A stretch of DNA of 64,000 bases from Guadua angustifolia (lineage: Eukaryota; Streptophyta; Magnoliopsida; Poales; Poaceae): positions 19,970,852 to 20,034,851 of the forward strand of contig CM070508.1 in assembly GCA_036346375.1 (NCBI GenBank). Reading direction: 5' to 3'. Under the pieces are notes generated by a model. The model searched no databases and was not told where the DNA came from. It worked only from the letters and a program-made list of their open reading frames with translations. This document shows, in pieces, positions 1 to 11,790 of this stretch (the first letter of the stretch is position 1; every line of letters begins with the position of its first letter). The position numbers were made by a program, and so were the translations under genes.

Positions 1-540
1 AGATCAATTGAGCACAACCTAAATCAATAGAAATGATTTAAGTGTGTCTTAAGTACAACAATGCAACTCATGCTTTATTATACTTAAGAACTATTCATTT
101 GTCCTCAATTAATCACGGAACACCATCAACACATGATGAAGTGTTCTTTAATGATTAATGAGACAAATGAACTCAATTTAAATTATCATTTAAATTGACT
201 CTTCAAGTTAGAGTGTGAACTCCCCCTAAATATGTGCATCCATGTAATATATGGATTGGAAAACATGATGCACATTTTGTGGTTATTTCAATGGGAATAT
301 TCATACTTTAACTTGACTCCAAAGTATGCAACTAATACTATAATGAATATGCGTAATACCTCGGGTTTTCCATTTTTCAATGCGATGAGACTAATCAAAG
401 ATATTCTAAATAAACAAGTTAGTCTCGATATAAGATTTGTCATTAATAACAATATTGCATTAGGGGATAAACTTAATATTGGATTTGTCATTAACACAAG
501 ATTAGATTTGTCATTAACACCAAAACCATAACTAATGAAG
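1..540. other. unassigned AT-rich sequence, possible copia 3' trace
   Basis: No gene is recognised. A purine tract on the minus strand (AGGGGGAG, near 220-228) resembles the polypurine tract that precedes the 3' LTR of plant copia elements, and the AT-rich stretch to its left could be LTR. No TG terminus follows the tract directly and no paired repeat lies inside the window, so this is only a suggestion. The short ORFs here look incidental. Confidence 0.2.
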
Positions 541-1925
541 GTTGAACTTACAGCTAGTCCACGGTGGATCGAGGCTGGCCGTGGACCGAGTCCATGCGCC
601 TAGATGCGTGTCACCTTATGATTGGTCCATGTGTCGGAGTGATGAAATCTGGGAATATCCAGTAAAATAATAATTCAATAAATTCGGATTTTATAATTTC
701 CTGATTTATCTTTTATTTGAAACTTTGAATAGCTATAACTTTTGCATCCGAACTCCGATTGAGGTGATTCTAGTTTCTAAAAATTTGTAAAATCAAACTC
801 TATTTAATGATGGAGTTTATTTGATTTTTAGATTTTGTTTGCTCTATGTTTTGGTATTTATTTGACTTTTTCTTTCGTTTCGCGTAGACGTTAAATTGTG
901 TGACGCATCCGAGGAAGATTCATCAACTTAAGACCAAGGTCCAGAGAAGGAATAAGGGCTTTCCTAAAGCAAGTTGTGTTTTGATCATATTGAACTCATG
1001 TTTACAAAATCACTATATTGTTTTACCATATTGCATGCTATTTCACATGTACAATTGTTTTCCATCTAAATTGGGACTTAGCTATCATACCAAGTTGATC
1101 TATATCCTACCTTGTCATTTGTATGCCACAATCTATTTGTCACCCTAGATTGGTTCACTATAATTGATTGATATTAAAATCAACATGGAATGGTTAGACC
1201 GTAATAGATTGCTTAGCCATGCTATGTCATCACATGTGCTTGAATCATCGATAATTAATCCTGACTAATGGAATATGGAACAATGTTATGAACTTGTATG
1301 TCATGTGTGGTCACACGATGAGATTGAGTTGTTGTGGCGATGAATGTCATGCAACAATATTGAATTGTTGATGGCACGTGATGCTTGGTAATCAACTAGG
1401 ATGGATATGATTTAGATTAGAGCAAATGATAAGGGGCAGTATGCCAAGGTGGGCCGATGGGCAGAGGGTATGTGGAAGTCTTGCCTCAATCATCCTAAGG
1501 ACTTAACCTTGCGAGCATTTGACCTAAGTCAATCATGCAACAACATGTTTATTATGGGACAGCCTAACTGATTAATTTGCAATGTTTTAGATTTAGTATT
1601 GCTTGTGGTGGTGTGAGTCCGGGTTCACGGATAAACTCACATGACGCAAGAGGGGGGCCCTGTTGTGTTGGTTTAGCACTTCAGTGTTGAAACCTCAGCA
1701 GGTAATACTGAGTTAAGACAAAGCATTGTAAAGACTTTATCATGATTTCTCTATCAGCACATTAAAGGAAGTGTGCTAATGGCCAGGTACAAAGAGATTA
1801 TCATGTCGTGTGGGTAAAGTGCATAACCTCTGCAGAGTATACAATCTATTCGGATAGCCATACTCACAGTACTGAGCATAGCTTGGGAATTACAGTCAAG
1901 AGTTAGACTTTTGCAAAATAGAACT
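541..1925 (+). repeat. fragment of a long gypsy-type LTR family (copy A)
   Basis: The stretch aligns by eye, in the same order, with the interior of the complete solo LTR at 23199-26928. Shared landmarks are a TAACTTTTGCATCCGAACTCC block near 739, a GTAGACGTT block near 884, a TTGCTTAGCCATGCT block near 1209 and a GTAAAGTGCATAACCTCTGC block near 1815. Neither terminus of the LTR is present, so this is an internal piece. It contains no credible coding sequence. Confidence 0.65.
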
Positions 1926-2352
1926 TGATTGATGGCAGGTTGCTAATCTCACATCCAAAACACCCAGCTCCGGCGACTCGAGCTTGGCACCATCTTCATA
2001 ACACGAACCGCCGCATCGACAACGTCGCGCCGCCAAAACTTCCAGACACCTCGCCACTCACAAATTCGACCCGCCACCTCCTGGCGGCAGCACGGTGTCC
2101 TCAAAGCCGGACCTCCATGCACCTCCTCGGCACCTTCTACATCGAGTTGCAGACCAAATCAAATCGAGAACAAATTGAAGGAAGAGCGGCGACTAGTACA
2201 CCTCATCATCCGAATAGGAGGTCTTACAGTTAGCGGAGGCCAGGCGGCTGGGGGGCGGCGGCGGGAGGCCTCGGCGGCGGCGAGAGGCGGCGGCGGGTGA
2301 GATGGGCGTGGGCGTGGAGGAGTCTGGAGCCTGGAGCGTGAGCCATGGAGTC
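1926..2352. other. GC-rich unassigned stretch
   Basis: GC-rich, with open frames on both strands that are rich in P, R and S, as expected from base composition. No domain, splice structure or repeat terminus was recognised. Confidence 0.25.
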
Positions 2353-2560
2353 TAGGGTTAGAAGTCGACCGGATATCCGAATAAATAAAACCGGATATAT
2401 CCAATAAAATGTTTAGAATATTTCAATCCGACGGATAGTTATCTACCGAATCCGAAATAAAGTATCCGAATCCGAATCCGAAAAATATCCGAAAAAATTA
2501 TCCGAATCCGATCTAAACACATCCGGTCGGTCGGAAAATATCCGATCCGATTGCACCCTA
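2353..2560. mobile_element. hAT-like short element with TATCCGAATCCG repeats
   Basis: Begins TAGGGT and ends ACCCTA, and between them carries many variants of TATCCGAATCCG in both orientations. That composition is common in short grass hAT-type elements. The flanking 8-mers (ATGGAGTC and GCTATGTG) do not match, so the ends are uncertain or the duplication has decayed. Confidence 0.35.
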
Positions 2561-4913
2561 GCTATGTGCAGTTACAAACTCGCAGTGAGCTTTCACCGAA
2601 CCATATCCTCGGATTGAGCTCCACTAGAGTCGGTGCAGTCGCACTGTCGACCATTGGATCAGTTGGATAAAAAGAGGTGGTTTAAAATTTCCGGATACTA
2701 TTATAAAATACTGTAGCAATGAACCCTACAGTGCTAACGCATCAAATACGAGCACTGTAACATGATCTAAACCGTTGGATCCGCTGATTGAACGCTGCTG
2801 AGGGCTGAGACCGCCAAAGTTGCAGTCCAACTTTGACTGCACTGGACATCCTCTGGACATTTTCCCTTCTATATTTTTTTCTGATAGGAAAGCTTCCTAT
2901 TGCTTTTCTAGACAGGCTTCCAATTGTATTTTGTCACAGGATTTTAAATCCCATCCGGAGTCTAGCATTCATGGATATCTGGTAAATTTAAAGCAAGATG
3001 TGTCAAGTAGTAACACTAACAAGTAACAACCCATCCAGATCGCATGAAAGAGCGCTACCGCGCAAGCATAAAACCAGAGCTAGTTCGTTTCTGCAACACT
3101 GGATCTGAGAAGAAAAAAAAATCAAAACAACACATACAGCAGCAATACGGTAGCATACAAAGGCAGAAGTAATGCCTTGTATCATGTATGCATGCTTCGA
3201 GATAAACTGTATACAGAGTCCCCACGTTTCAAAATAAATATACAGACTCCATCTGTCAAAGCAGATCATATTAACAGCATATTACAATCTAGGTATCATT
3301 TATTAACAGTGGGACGAAAAACTTCGCGCAGGGATAACTACTACTTTAGTCTACAAATTGCTAAAAGCTAGACTTCACAACCTCAGGTTCCGCCATCACG
3401 CCTTCCATCCTCTACTGGAAGCAACTGTCAGTAGGCCTAAAAATAAAATAGGGGTTGATTTTTTTTATTGTTACAATGTGTTCACAAAGAACAATAGAAG
3501 CAGTATGCAGAAATAGATAAGAAGATGTGGGCCTTGGCATAAAAAAAAGTATACGTATGCCTCAACGTGCAAACTATGCTCATATTTTTCTTGAGCTTAG
3601 TAAAGTAATAGAGAAGAACTCCAAACTATGATCAGGCCATCAGGGTCCATTTAAGTATGTACAATTAAAAGTACAACAACACCCAATGAAAGCTGTCAAA
3701 CTACTGAGGAAGTGAGGATGGAATTATTCTTATTTACATAAGTGCATGCTAACTAGTGAAGTTCACAAAAGTTGGTACTAATTATTGCACAATAACTTGC
3801 AAACTCAATGCATATGATTTCCTTTTGTACATCTAGGTAGTTTTGTACAGCAAACCAATCATGCAATAAATCAAAGATGACATAGTAACTGATGTAATAT
3901 CAATTAATTTGATTTGTAACTCTCAACAAGTTATCATGTACACCCTAGCAATAGATCAAAGCAACAGAACAGAGTTAAAATAGGTCAGCTAATGACTAAA
4001 ACCAAAACTCTTTCTGAAGATAGAAGTAAAAACAGCACAACAAATTAAAGATACAGATATTCACTAGTTACCGAATAGACTCCATTATAAATTAGATATT
4101 CACTAGTTACCGAATAGACTCCATTATAAATTAGATCTTGTATTTACACACACACAAAGGAACAGCTTATGCCGGTGTTCTTTTTTAAATGGCGTTATTG
4201 TCTTTCCACAATCTCCAAGATTTGGCTTTGACCATTACTTTTTGTAATTCTATGTTAGTGTAATCTAAAAATATATAATTACAAAAATATTTTTAATGAC
4301 AAATCTAGTGGTATAGTTTTCATATGCCCAATCAAGACATACTGATAGCCAGATTTACGAAGGTTTGACCGCTTAGATTTTAAAACATCATTTAGAAAGA
4401 ATAGAGGGGGCATCAATTATCTACTGGCTTCTAACATGTTACAGTAGCAAATATTGTGCACAATAAATAGATAATGACAATAGAAGGCTATGGCCCAAAC
4501 ATCTAACTTGCAAATGAAAGCTAGAAGTCATCACTGCATGTATCAAATGATGCCTTGGAGAGTGCCCCATACCAGCACCAGATACTTCCCACACTAACTG
4601 TGACAAAATGAAAACAGCTAAGAAGACAGATGCTATTCACGATTTTTTTCATATGATGTAGTTAAGCACAAATGTACTAGATAATAGGGAAACAAGACCC
4701 ACATATATATTTAATCAAGTTCCAACGAATTGCAAATTTTTTTTTGTACTATGGGAATATAAAGTGCATTTATTGCAGCAACCTAATTTGGGTCAGGATA
4801 TTTGTCAAATGAACAGGATTACTCCTGGGGCAGTAAATCCTCAAATCTAAGCCACAGATTAACCCACTAACATGCACTAAAAGTCCTTGACAGTTGACAC
4901 TTGTGGTGATAGG
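2561..4913. other. intergenic stretch, nothing recognised apart from a tandem duplication
   Basis: AT-rich DNA between the repeats. No exon chain with splice sites or recognisable protein was found on either strand. A degraded Stowaway-like palindromic stretch may lie at about 4188-4390, rich in TTTGAC/GTCAAA-type words, but no TIR could be defined. Confidence 0.3.
4055..4132. repeat. 39-bp perfect tandem duplication
   Basis: The unit starting AGATATTCACTAGTTACC occurs at 4055-4093 and again at 4094-4132, followed by the first bases of a third unit. The copies are identical by eye, which suggests a recent slippage event. Confidence 0.9.
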
Positions 4914-5836
4914 TAGGGATGACAGTTTTACCCATGGTTTGGGTACCCGCGGTTACCCGACCTGATAAGGATGGACAGAGATAGCACTTCAGACCCATGG
5001 ATTTTTGGGTTTGGATACCCGATAAGGACACAGGATGAGTGTGGGTGTCAATTTGTACCTATGGGTACCCGATGGATATCCTATGACATGTGGGCCCCAC
5101 TTTTTTATTAGATATATATTAAAAAATTGAAACCGTAACTATCTAAATTAGAAGCTGAGACACATAAGGCTTTAAAAGGCAATACTATATTTAGAAACTT
5201 GTTAAGCATATATCATACTCTGAATTTGTTTTGCACATATCATGATCTGAATTTGCTGTGTATATATCATACTCTTTCTTTTAGACGATGCTTTATTATG
5301 TGTTGGCATTTCTGCTATCACTGTAGTCATAAGTGTTAAGTATATGCTATGTGACTGAGTTAAATGCAGATAAATTGAGTTTCCTATTTTATCTTAGTCA
5401 TTGAATGAACTTATATATCACTGTCCCACATTTTACTCTAATACTTATCATCTAGTTCATCGAAACCAAATACAATATCTATAAAAACACATTTGTTCCT
5501 ATAAAAACACTACAGAATGGTGTAGCATTTGCCATCAAATATTTTATATGTACTCATTTAAACTTGTAGTATTATTGGTCACCTATAGACTATCATGATG
5601 TGCTGATTAAATGAAATAAACTGGAGTATCATTAGTCATCCATAGCCCACGTTAACTCTCTGTTTTCAACACAGCCTACTACTTATGAGTACCCATTGGG
5701 TATTGGGTACCCATCGGGTTTGGGTAGAGACACAGATCTGTGTCCGATAAGTCTAGTGGGTTTGGGTGGGCGACATGGTTTCAGGTTTGGGTGGTGATAG
5801 TCGTACCCGGAGGTACCCAACCGATTGCCATCCCTA
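4914..5836. mobile_element. hAT-type non-autonomous element (923 bp)
   Basis: Ends are TAGGGATGACA and the inverse TGCCATCCCTA, a hAT-type terminal inverted repeat. The flanking 8-mers GTGATAGG and ATGATAGA match at six of eight positions, consistent with an aged 8-bp target duplication. Both subterminal regions are packed with GGGTACCCG/GGGTTTGGGT motifs. There is no transposase, so movement would depend on a source elsewhere. The right end is about 100 bp from the last exon of the cystatin gene, so the element lies at that gene's 3' flank. Confidence 0.75.
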
Positions 5837-5938
5837 ATGATAGATAGGTTTACCAAACAACAAAAGAATGGAAATGACGTAAGTGATGAGTTGCCCGGGA
5901 GCAAGAGAGGGGGTGGCCAATCAGACCTGAGAAGAGAA

Positions 5939-7465
5939 TTATGAGGAGTCGACAGAGACTTCATTCTTCTTAGTGCTCTGCAGGTGTGTCCTCGGTGCCA
6001 TGTGGACTTGAAGAGAGAGCTCGGCAATAGCTGGAAAAAAAACTTGTATAAGCAGGAAATTTCTTTCTTCCCAATAGATTGAACTAGATAATTACAAAAT
6101 TCTGATCTAATCCAAAGAAACTTTTATACATGCACGGAACTATTTTGGCCTCGGGAGAGTTTTTCTGCAGTATTAGGTCAGATCTGGCCTAACCAAGAGG
6201 TTTGCCAAAACAGGACCTGGTTTTTAAAGATTTTTAGGAGTTATTCTCAGACCATGCAGCAACAAGACGAGCACCACTTGATAACATTCAACATTAGTTT
6301 CTTAATTATTAAGAAAATGTAATGAGGCCAACAATACCTTGCCCAGGGCTACCATCAGAAGCAATGGAAGACAGAGTATGTGAGTCCGTGACACGACAAA
6401 ACTCCACAACCGCCTTGAAATCTTGCCACGGCTTCACCCATACCTTGGCTCTATACAGACTTTTCTTTCCAGCATCAACTACTTCCAACATCAGGTCATG
6501 CAAGGTCCCGACCACCACCTGCCGCTTCGCCTGCACCACCCGTGCAAACTCCAATGCAGCACCCTGCACAACGAGATTAACATCAGAAGAAACCAAGCAT
6601 AGTATAATATACTTTCGATAAGGAATTAACCCTATCAAAAAAAAAAAAAAAAGAGCAGACAACACAACATCCCTTAAGACCTTATGACAAAATCTTGAAA
6701 TTCAATTTCCCCTGGGAATATCTCAAAAACACTCCAACAAGATGTCAGAGAGCAACTGGATCCTCAACCGGCCATGGTCATGAGATACAAATAAAGCACA
6801 CGCGCAATTGGGTGATGACAACATGCGTTGAAGGTCGGACGGATCCAAGAAGTTTAAAACATGGGATGAAGAGTAAATCGCCAAAGTTGCATATGTTTCC
6901 AACCTTTTAGTTAGGTCAACGAACTCTAGAATTCAACAATTAGATCTCGAAACTTGCCGCTAACCGTTTAAAACGCAGGATAAGAGTAAATTGCTAAAGC
7001 TGCACATGTTTCCACTTAGGTCAACAAACTTTGGAATTCAGCATTTAAATCTCCGAAATTGCACAAGTGGTTCAACATTATCAACCATAATGTCCTTAAA
7101 CATGCACTGATCGAACCTACGCGAGGCAGTTTTGCAGGCTTAGGGGCAGGCTTTAACTTCTTCAGCTTATACCCTGTAGGGCGACAGAATTTACTCCGAA
7201 AACGGAATTTACATCGACCGAATTCGGGACTCGAGGGGGAGACGGGACCGCGGCGCACCTGATTCTTGTTGTGCTCGGCGACGGCGAAGCGCGCGGCGTC
7301 CTCGGCCTCAGCCAGCTCGCGGATCGCGGCGAGCATGCCTCGCACGAGGCCGCTCTCGTCGCCGCCGAGGTGGAACCCGGCGGTCCCGGGGACAGCCGCG
7401 GCTGCGGCGGCGACGACGAGCACGACGGAGACGAGGACGGCGCCGGAGAACCCGCGGCGATGCAT
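5939..7465 (-). CDS. phytocystatin (cysteine protease inhibitor), 3 exons
   Basis: Predicted secreted inhibitor of papain-like cysteine proteases. Exons on the minus strand are 7465-7259 (69 codons), 6563-6338 and 6030-5939; each intron has GT/AG ends and phases agree, giving 174 aa. Residues 1-30 form a signal peptide: a basic start, then a V/A-rich core. The family signature AARFAVAEHN ends exon 1. Exon 2 carries the QxVxG loop as QVVVG and the C-terminal PW as VKPWQDF. Together with the usual N-terminal glycine these make the protease-binding wedge; that glycine is not obvious, though a GG lies in FHLGGDES. Exon 3 adds a short tail ending in VDSS after a strong TTTTTTTTCCAG acceptor. If intron 2 were retained, the protein would end at a stop near 6309. 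The start is the only Met preceding the signal peptide. A Reina-type retroelement lies 386 bp upstream and a hAT element about 100 bp downstream. Family assignment is firm; exon 3 is inferred from splice signals. Confidence 0.9.
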
Positions 7466-7851
7466 CGTGTCTGCTGTGCTCTCCTCCGATCCCGGATTAG
7501 TTCGCGGGTTCGCGTCGGCGTGCGGTGGTTGGCGTCTCGGCTTTTGCTTCTTGGGTTGGGGAAAGCGAGTCGACTGCGGGGCAGGTTGGTTTGGTTTTGG
7601 TTGGCGTGGAGGGGACAGCGACGAGTCCTCGAACCCGAGCCGTCCGCGCTATGGATCGGACGGTGGCTGATAACAAGTTCGACGCGGACGCGGTTTCTCT
7701 GTGTCCGACTGTGCAGCCACCCAAGGGGCCCCGGCTTCGGCTGCAACTTGTTATGCCTCTGTACAGCATGGCCACCTCGTCCTACCGTATCAGTCTGATT
7801 CATCTCTGGTAAAATCCTTGAGTCATAGAGTAGAGTTTTCTATTAAGAAAA

Positions 7852-8241
7852 TGTGAGACAACTTCTATCGGTGGTGTATAGATGTATGAACGAGTAAGGA
7901 TTACAATCTCTCCGCCGCCAAATCGCCGCCTATCTGGTTTTTCAACACTACCAGCTCGCCGCCCTTGTTCCCCATGCAAGTTTCTTTATATAGCCGTTCT
8001 ACTTACAACCACCACCTCTGATCCACGTTGCTCTTTACAACTCACATAGATAGCAAAACTCTCCAGTTACGTGAGGACCCAATCTAGACTGACAACGGAC
8101 GGGTTGGGCTTGTGGACTCTTTTCGTTCTCCTGGTCGGCCCGTTTAACTTCGTGCCAACACTTGCTCCAGCTATCTTCAGCTCTGTTGTCTTGACAGCCG
8201 AAGCCGCTTCATGACCTGGTTGCGTAGGAAGGCTGCTGACA
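7852..8241 (-). repeat. Reina-like element, 3' LTR
   Basis: 390 bp; starts TGTGAGACAAC and ends GCTGCTGACA as read on the plus strand. Identical length to its partner at 13135-13524. It is the copy nearest to the cystatin gene. Confidence 0.95.
7985..7992 (-). promoter_or_regulatory. TATA-like box in the 3' LTR, pointing at the cystatin gene
   Basis: TATATAAA on the minus strand, about 140 bp into the LTR. Initiation here would run outward toward the cystatin start codon about 520 bp away on the same strand. The motif is seen; promoter activity is inference. Confidence 0.45.
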
Positions 8242-8957
8242 TCCTTCCCCCCTTGACAGCCAGCTTGTCCCCAAGCTGGAGCTCCTGGAAACTGCTCTTT
8301 CAGCATTTGCTCGTCCTCCCAGGTAGCCATTGACGCCGGCCATGAAGACCAATGCACAAGAATTTGCGGGATTACTTTTCCGGCACGACGGCACAACCGG
8401 CAATCTAAAATATGTTGTGGAAATTGTAAGTGCTGGTCAAGATCAGGAATGTGATCACTGACCTGGCGAGGTACTCCTTTGGCTGGTTTGAGAAGTGAAA
8501 CATGAAATACTGGGTGCACCGAGCTGGTTGCCGGTAGCTTCAGTTCATAAGCGACATCGTTGATCTTGCGCACAATGGGATATGGTCCGAAATAACGAAA
8601 GGCCAACTTGTAATTCGCCCTAGGCGCCACTGATGTCTGAGCATAAGGTTGGAACTTGACATAAACCATGTCGCCCTCCGCAAAAGTGCGCTCTGACCGA
8701 TGCTTGTCGGCTTGATGTTTCATCCTCTGTTGAGCTCGGTGGAGATGAAGTTTTACCAATGCATTCATATGAGCACGTTGAGTCATCCAATCTTGCAGAT
8801 TAGGAGCAGTGCATACATCGGCTGAAGCAATGCCAAAATGGTTCGGCGCATGACCATACAGGACCTCAAATGGGGATGAGTTGATGGCTGAATGATAGCT
8901 TGTGTTGTACCAAAATTCAGCTAAGTATAACCATTTAATCCATTGCCGAGGGCAAGC
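8067..8957 (-). pseudogene. integrase C-terminus with GPY/F motif and chromodomain
   Basis: In frame with the integrase after one nonsense codon. Contains the GPY/F module (RYFGPYPIVRKINDVAYEL), the VHPVFHVSLLKP motif and a chromodomain ending in a TWEDEQML-like block, the part that directs chromovirus insertion to particular chromatin. The frame stays open through the polypurine tract and about 58 codons into the 3' LTR, ending at 8067. Whether the native protein includes this tail is unclear. Confidence 0.85.
8242..8254 (-). other. polypurine tract of the Reina-like element
   Basis: Reads AAGGGGGGAAGGA on the minus strand and abuts the 3' LTR, the expected position of the plus-strand primer. 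Confidence 0.85.
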
Positions 8958-10421
8958 CTACACAAAACATCGAAGATAGCCTTCCAGACATTGATTTACT
9001 CTTTCTGTCTGTCCGTCAGATTGCGGATGGTATGCACTGCTCATATGGAGAGAAGTACCTGAGAGCTTAAATAACTCTTGCCATAAAAGACTAGTAAATA
9101 CCTTGTCACGATCAGAAATTATGATGCGAGGCATGCCGTGCAGTTTGTACACTTGAGACATATAAGCTTGAGCTACTGTGAGGGCTGTAAATGGATGAGC
9201 CAGGGCAATAAAGTGGGCAAACTTGGAGAATTTATCTACTACCACCAAAATACAATTATAAGAATTTGCTTTCGGTAATCCTTCAATGAAATCAAGTGTG
9301 ACTGTCTGCCATGCATGTTCGGGTACAGGAAGCGGCAGAAGAAGACCCGGATATTTGGCTCTGTCTGGTTTGGCTTGCTGACAGACATTACATGTTGTAA
9401 CAAACTGATGAACCTTCTTTTTCATCGCAGGCCACGCAACCAAATTTTTGAGACGTCTGTATGTAACTGGAAATCCGGAGTGACCGCCGATTGCACTGTC
9501 ATGTAGAGCTTGCATCAGTTTCAGCTGCAACTCCGGATTGTTGCCAATCCACACTCGACCTTTAAATCGGAGAATACCTTCGCTCAGACTGAAGTTTGGC
9601 ATGTTCTGTCTGACAGCAATTTCAGTCAGTATTTTCTGAGTTGCAGGATCTTGTTGATACCCCTGCATGACCTGCTCGAGCCAGATTGGTTTGCTTACAG
9701 AAATTGCCGATACTGATACACAAGTGTCTTCCTGATCACAATGAAAGTTAGGTCGCCGAGACAGTGCATCAGCGACTCGATTGTCTTGACCTTTTTTATA
9801 CTGAATAGTAAATTGCAGTCCCAACAATTTGGTGAGAGCTTTCTTCTGCAGAGGAGAAGTGACCCGTTGAGCTAGCAAGTGGGTCAAGCTCTGATGATCA
9901 GTTTTGATCACAAATGGAGCATGCTGAAGATATGGACGCCATTGATCAATAGCAAATAAAATGGCCAGGAACTCTTTCTCATATGTCGAGAGACCTTTAT
10001 TTTTCGGTCCCAGAGCCTTGCTGATAAATGCTACAGGATGACCATTTTGCTGTAACACCGCACCAATACCAGAGTCGCTTGCATCCGATTCAATGACAAA
10101 AGCCTGAGTAAAATTGGGTAGTGCTAACACAGGCGCTGACATAAGAGCATGTTTAAGGGCCACAAAAGATCGTTGAGTTTCATCGGTCCAAATGAACTGT
10201 TGGCCCTTCTTCAGTAGGTTAGTCAACGGTTTACTAATGACTCCAAATCCTTGCACAAACGGCGGTAATAGCCTGCCATGCCCAAAAAACTCCTTATGTC
10301 CTTCACCGTTTGAGGTACCAGCCAACGTTGTATCACTGCAATCTTGGAAGGATCTGTGGCCACACCCCCTGCGCTGACAATATGCCCAAGAAATTCTAAC
10401 TGAGGTTGCGCAAAGCAACAT
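8958..10421 (-). pseudogene. RNase H and integrase of the Reina-like element
   Basis: The RT-RNase H connection and RNase H come first (IESDASDSGIGAVLQQ, STYEKEFLAI, IKTDHQSLTHLL, VADALSRRP). Integrase follows, with an HHCC zinc-binding head (H...GGHSG...CNVCQQAK) and the core with its three acidic residues in TLDFIEGLP, ISDRDKVFTS and DGQTERVNQ. The frame is open for 487 codons and ends at a TAG at 8958-8960, where the related family reads on. The next segment continues in the same frame. Confidence 0.9.
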
Positions 10422-11002
10422 TTAGAGACTTTCAGACGTAACTGATGCTGACTCAGAAGATCAAATACTTGGCGCAAATGACCCAGATGAGCTTCCATTG
10501 TTGAGCTGTACACGAGAACATCATCAATGAATACTACCACGCACTTACGTAATAATGGTGCTAACACAAAGTTCATAAAGCCTTGAAATGTTGCTGGCGC
10601 TCCAGTTAGACCAAAGGACATGACCTTGTACTCGAAATGGCCATTATGAGTTTGAAATGCTGTCTTGTATTCATCTCCCTCCTTGATTCGTATTTGGTGA
10701 TAGCCAGACCGATGATCCAGCTTAGAGAAGATTGATGCTCCAGCGAGTTCATCCAACAACTCATCCAGGATAGGCATAGGGTACTTGTTCTTAACAGTAT
10801 GTGCATTCAACCTTCTGTAATCGACGCACAATCGCCATTCGTCATCTTTCTTCTTCACCAAGAGAACCGGAGAAGCGAATGGGCTTGAACTATACTGAAT
10901 AACACCTATGGCAAGCATTTCTTGCACTTGTCTCTCTATTTCATCTTTTTGCTGTGGAGTGTAACGGTATGGTCGTAGATGAAAGGGTTGGACTCCAGGC
11001 AA
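10223..11002 (-). pseudogene. reverse transcriptase of the Reina-like element
   Basis: Encodes the finger and palm segments in order: VLLVKKKDDEWRLCVDYRRLN, the KLDHRSGYHQIRI block, SFGLTGAPATFQ and the catalytic box as FIDDVLVYSS. It then enters the thumb (LEFLGHIVSAGG). FIDD in place of YVDD occurs in other chromoviruses. A frameshift within 10223-10421 moves the frame into the RNase H segment. Catalytic aspartates are retained. Confidence 0.9.
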
Positions 11003-11039
11003 CGAGGGAATGGCGTGATCAAATTCTCGACGGGGAGGT

Positions 11040-11790
11040 AGTCCAGCAGGTTTCTGAAATAGATGATTAAATTCTTCCAGAACTTGACAATGCCCACATG
11101 AGTTACTGGAGTCTTGGTAGTCTCCAGAACGGCTGAAATTTCTAAGAGTTGCTCGATTGCTTCTTGCTTAATGAGTGCATCTAACTGGCCGAGAGATATT
11201 GCTGGACAACTATTCACAGTCGGAATAATACCTTGAAGCAACACATTCTGATGTTTATGCTGAAATGATAAAGTCTTGTGAACCCAATGCACTGCCATCG
11301 GACTATGTTCCTCTAGCCAGTCCATTCCCAGAATAATGTCATATCCACTCAAGGGCAATAATTTCAAGTTCGACATGAACGTCCATCCTTGACAAAACCA
11401 GCTACACTGCGGAATACAGAAGTTACAACTCAGAATGCCCCCATCAGCAACTCTAACCCGGATTGGTTCAGATAACTATTGCACACCCGGCATAAGCGGT
11501 AACAAATGGCTGCCGATGTAGCTGCCCGAACTACCAGAATCAACCAACATTAATACTTCCTGACAATGCACTAATCCTTTGAGGCGGATTGTCTTGCAAC
11601 CCTCCGGCCCTGTCACCGCTTCACAAGAAATAGCCAATACCACTTCGTCAGTCTCTTCCAGGTTGGAACACACTGTAGGAGAATCTGATAAGTCTGAATT
11701 TAACTCATCTGCTGTATCCCTGGCCAGAGCCCACATTTCTTCCACCAAATGCAAAGGAACTGTCGCCGTGCATCGGTGATTATGGCCCCA
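11040..11790 (-). pseudogene. aspartic protease region of the Reina-like element
   Basis: Continues in the gag frame. The active-site motif LVDSGSSGSYIG lies near 11545-11510, and the hallmark GYDIILGMDWL that follows retroviral-type proteases lies near 11345-11310. An in-frame TAG at about 11476 interrupts the domain, and a frameshift near 11030-11060 separates it from the RT. The protease would process the gag-pol polyprotein. Confidence 0.85.

Noticed and set aside
1925..2404. Frames of 102 and 81 codons on opposite strands
   Set aside because: GC-rich, low-complexity, no family features.
7266..7812. Plus-strand frames of 134, 175 and 95 codons over the cystatin first exon and promoter
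   Set aside because: They are opposite-strand shadows of the GC-rich cystatin exon 1; no domain, and the minus-strand gene has a signal peptide and cystatin motifs.
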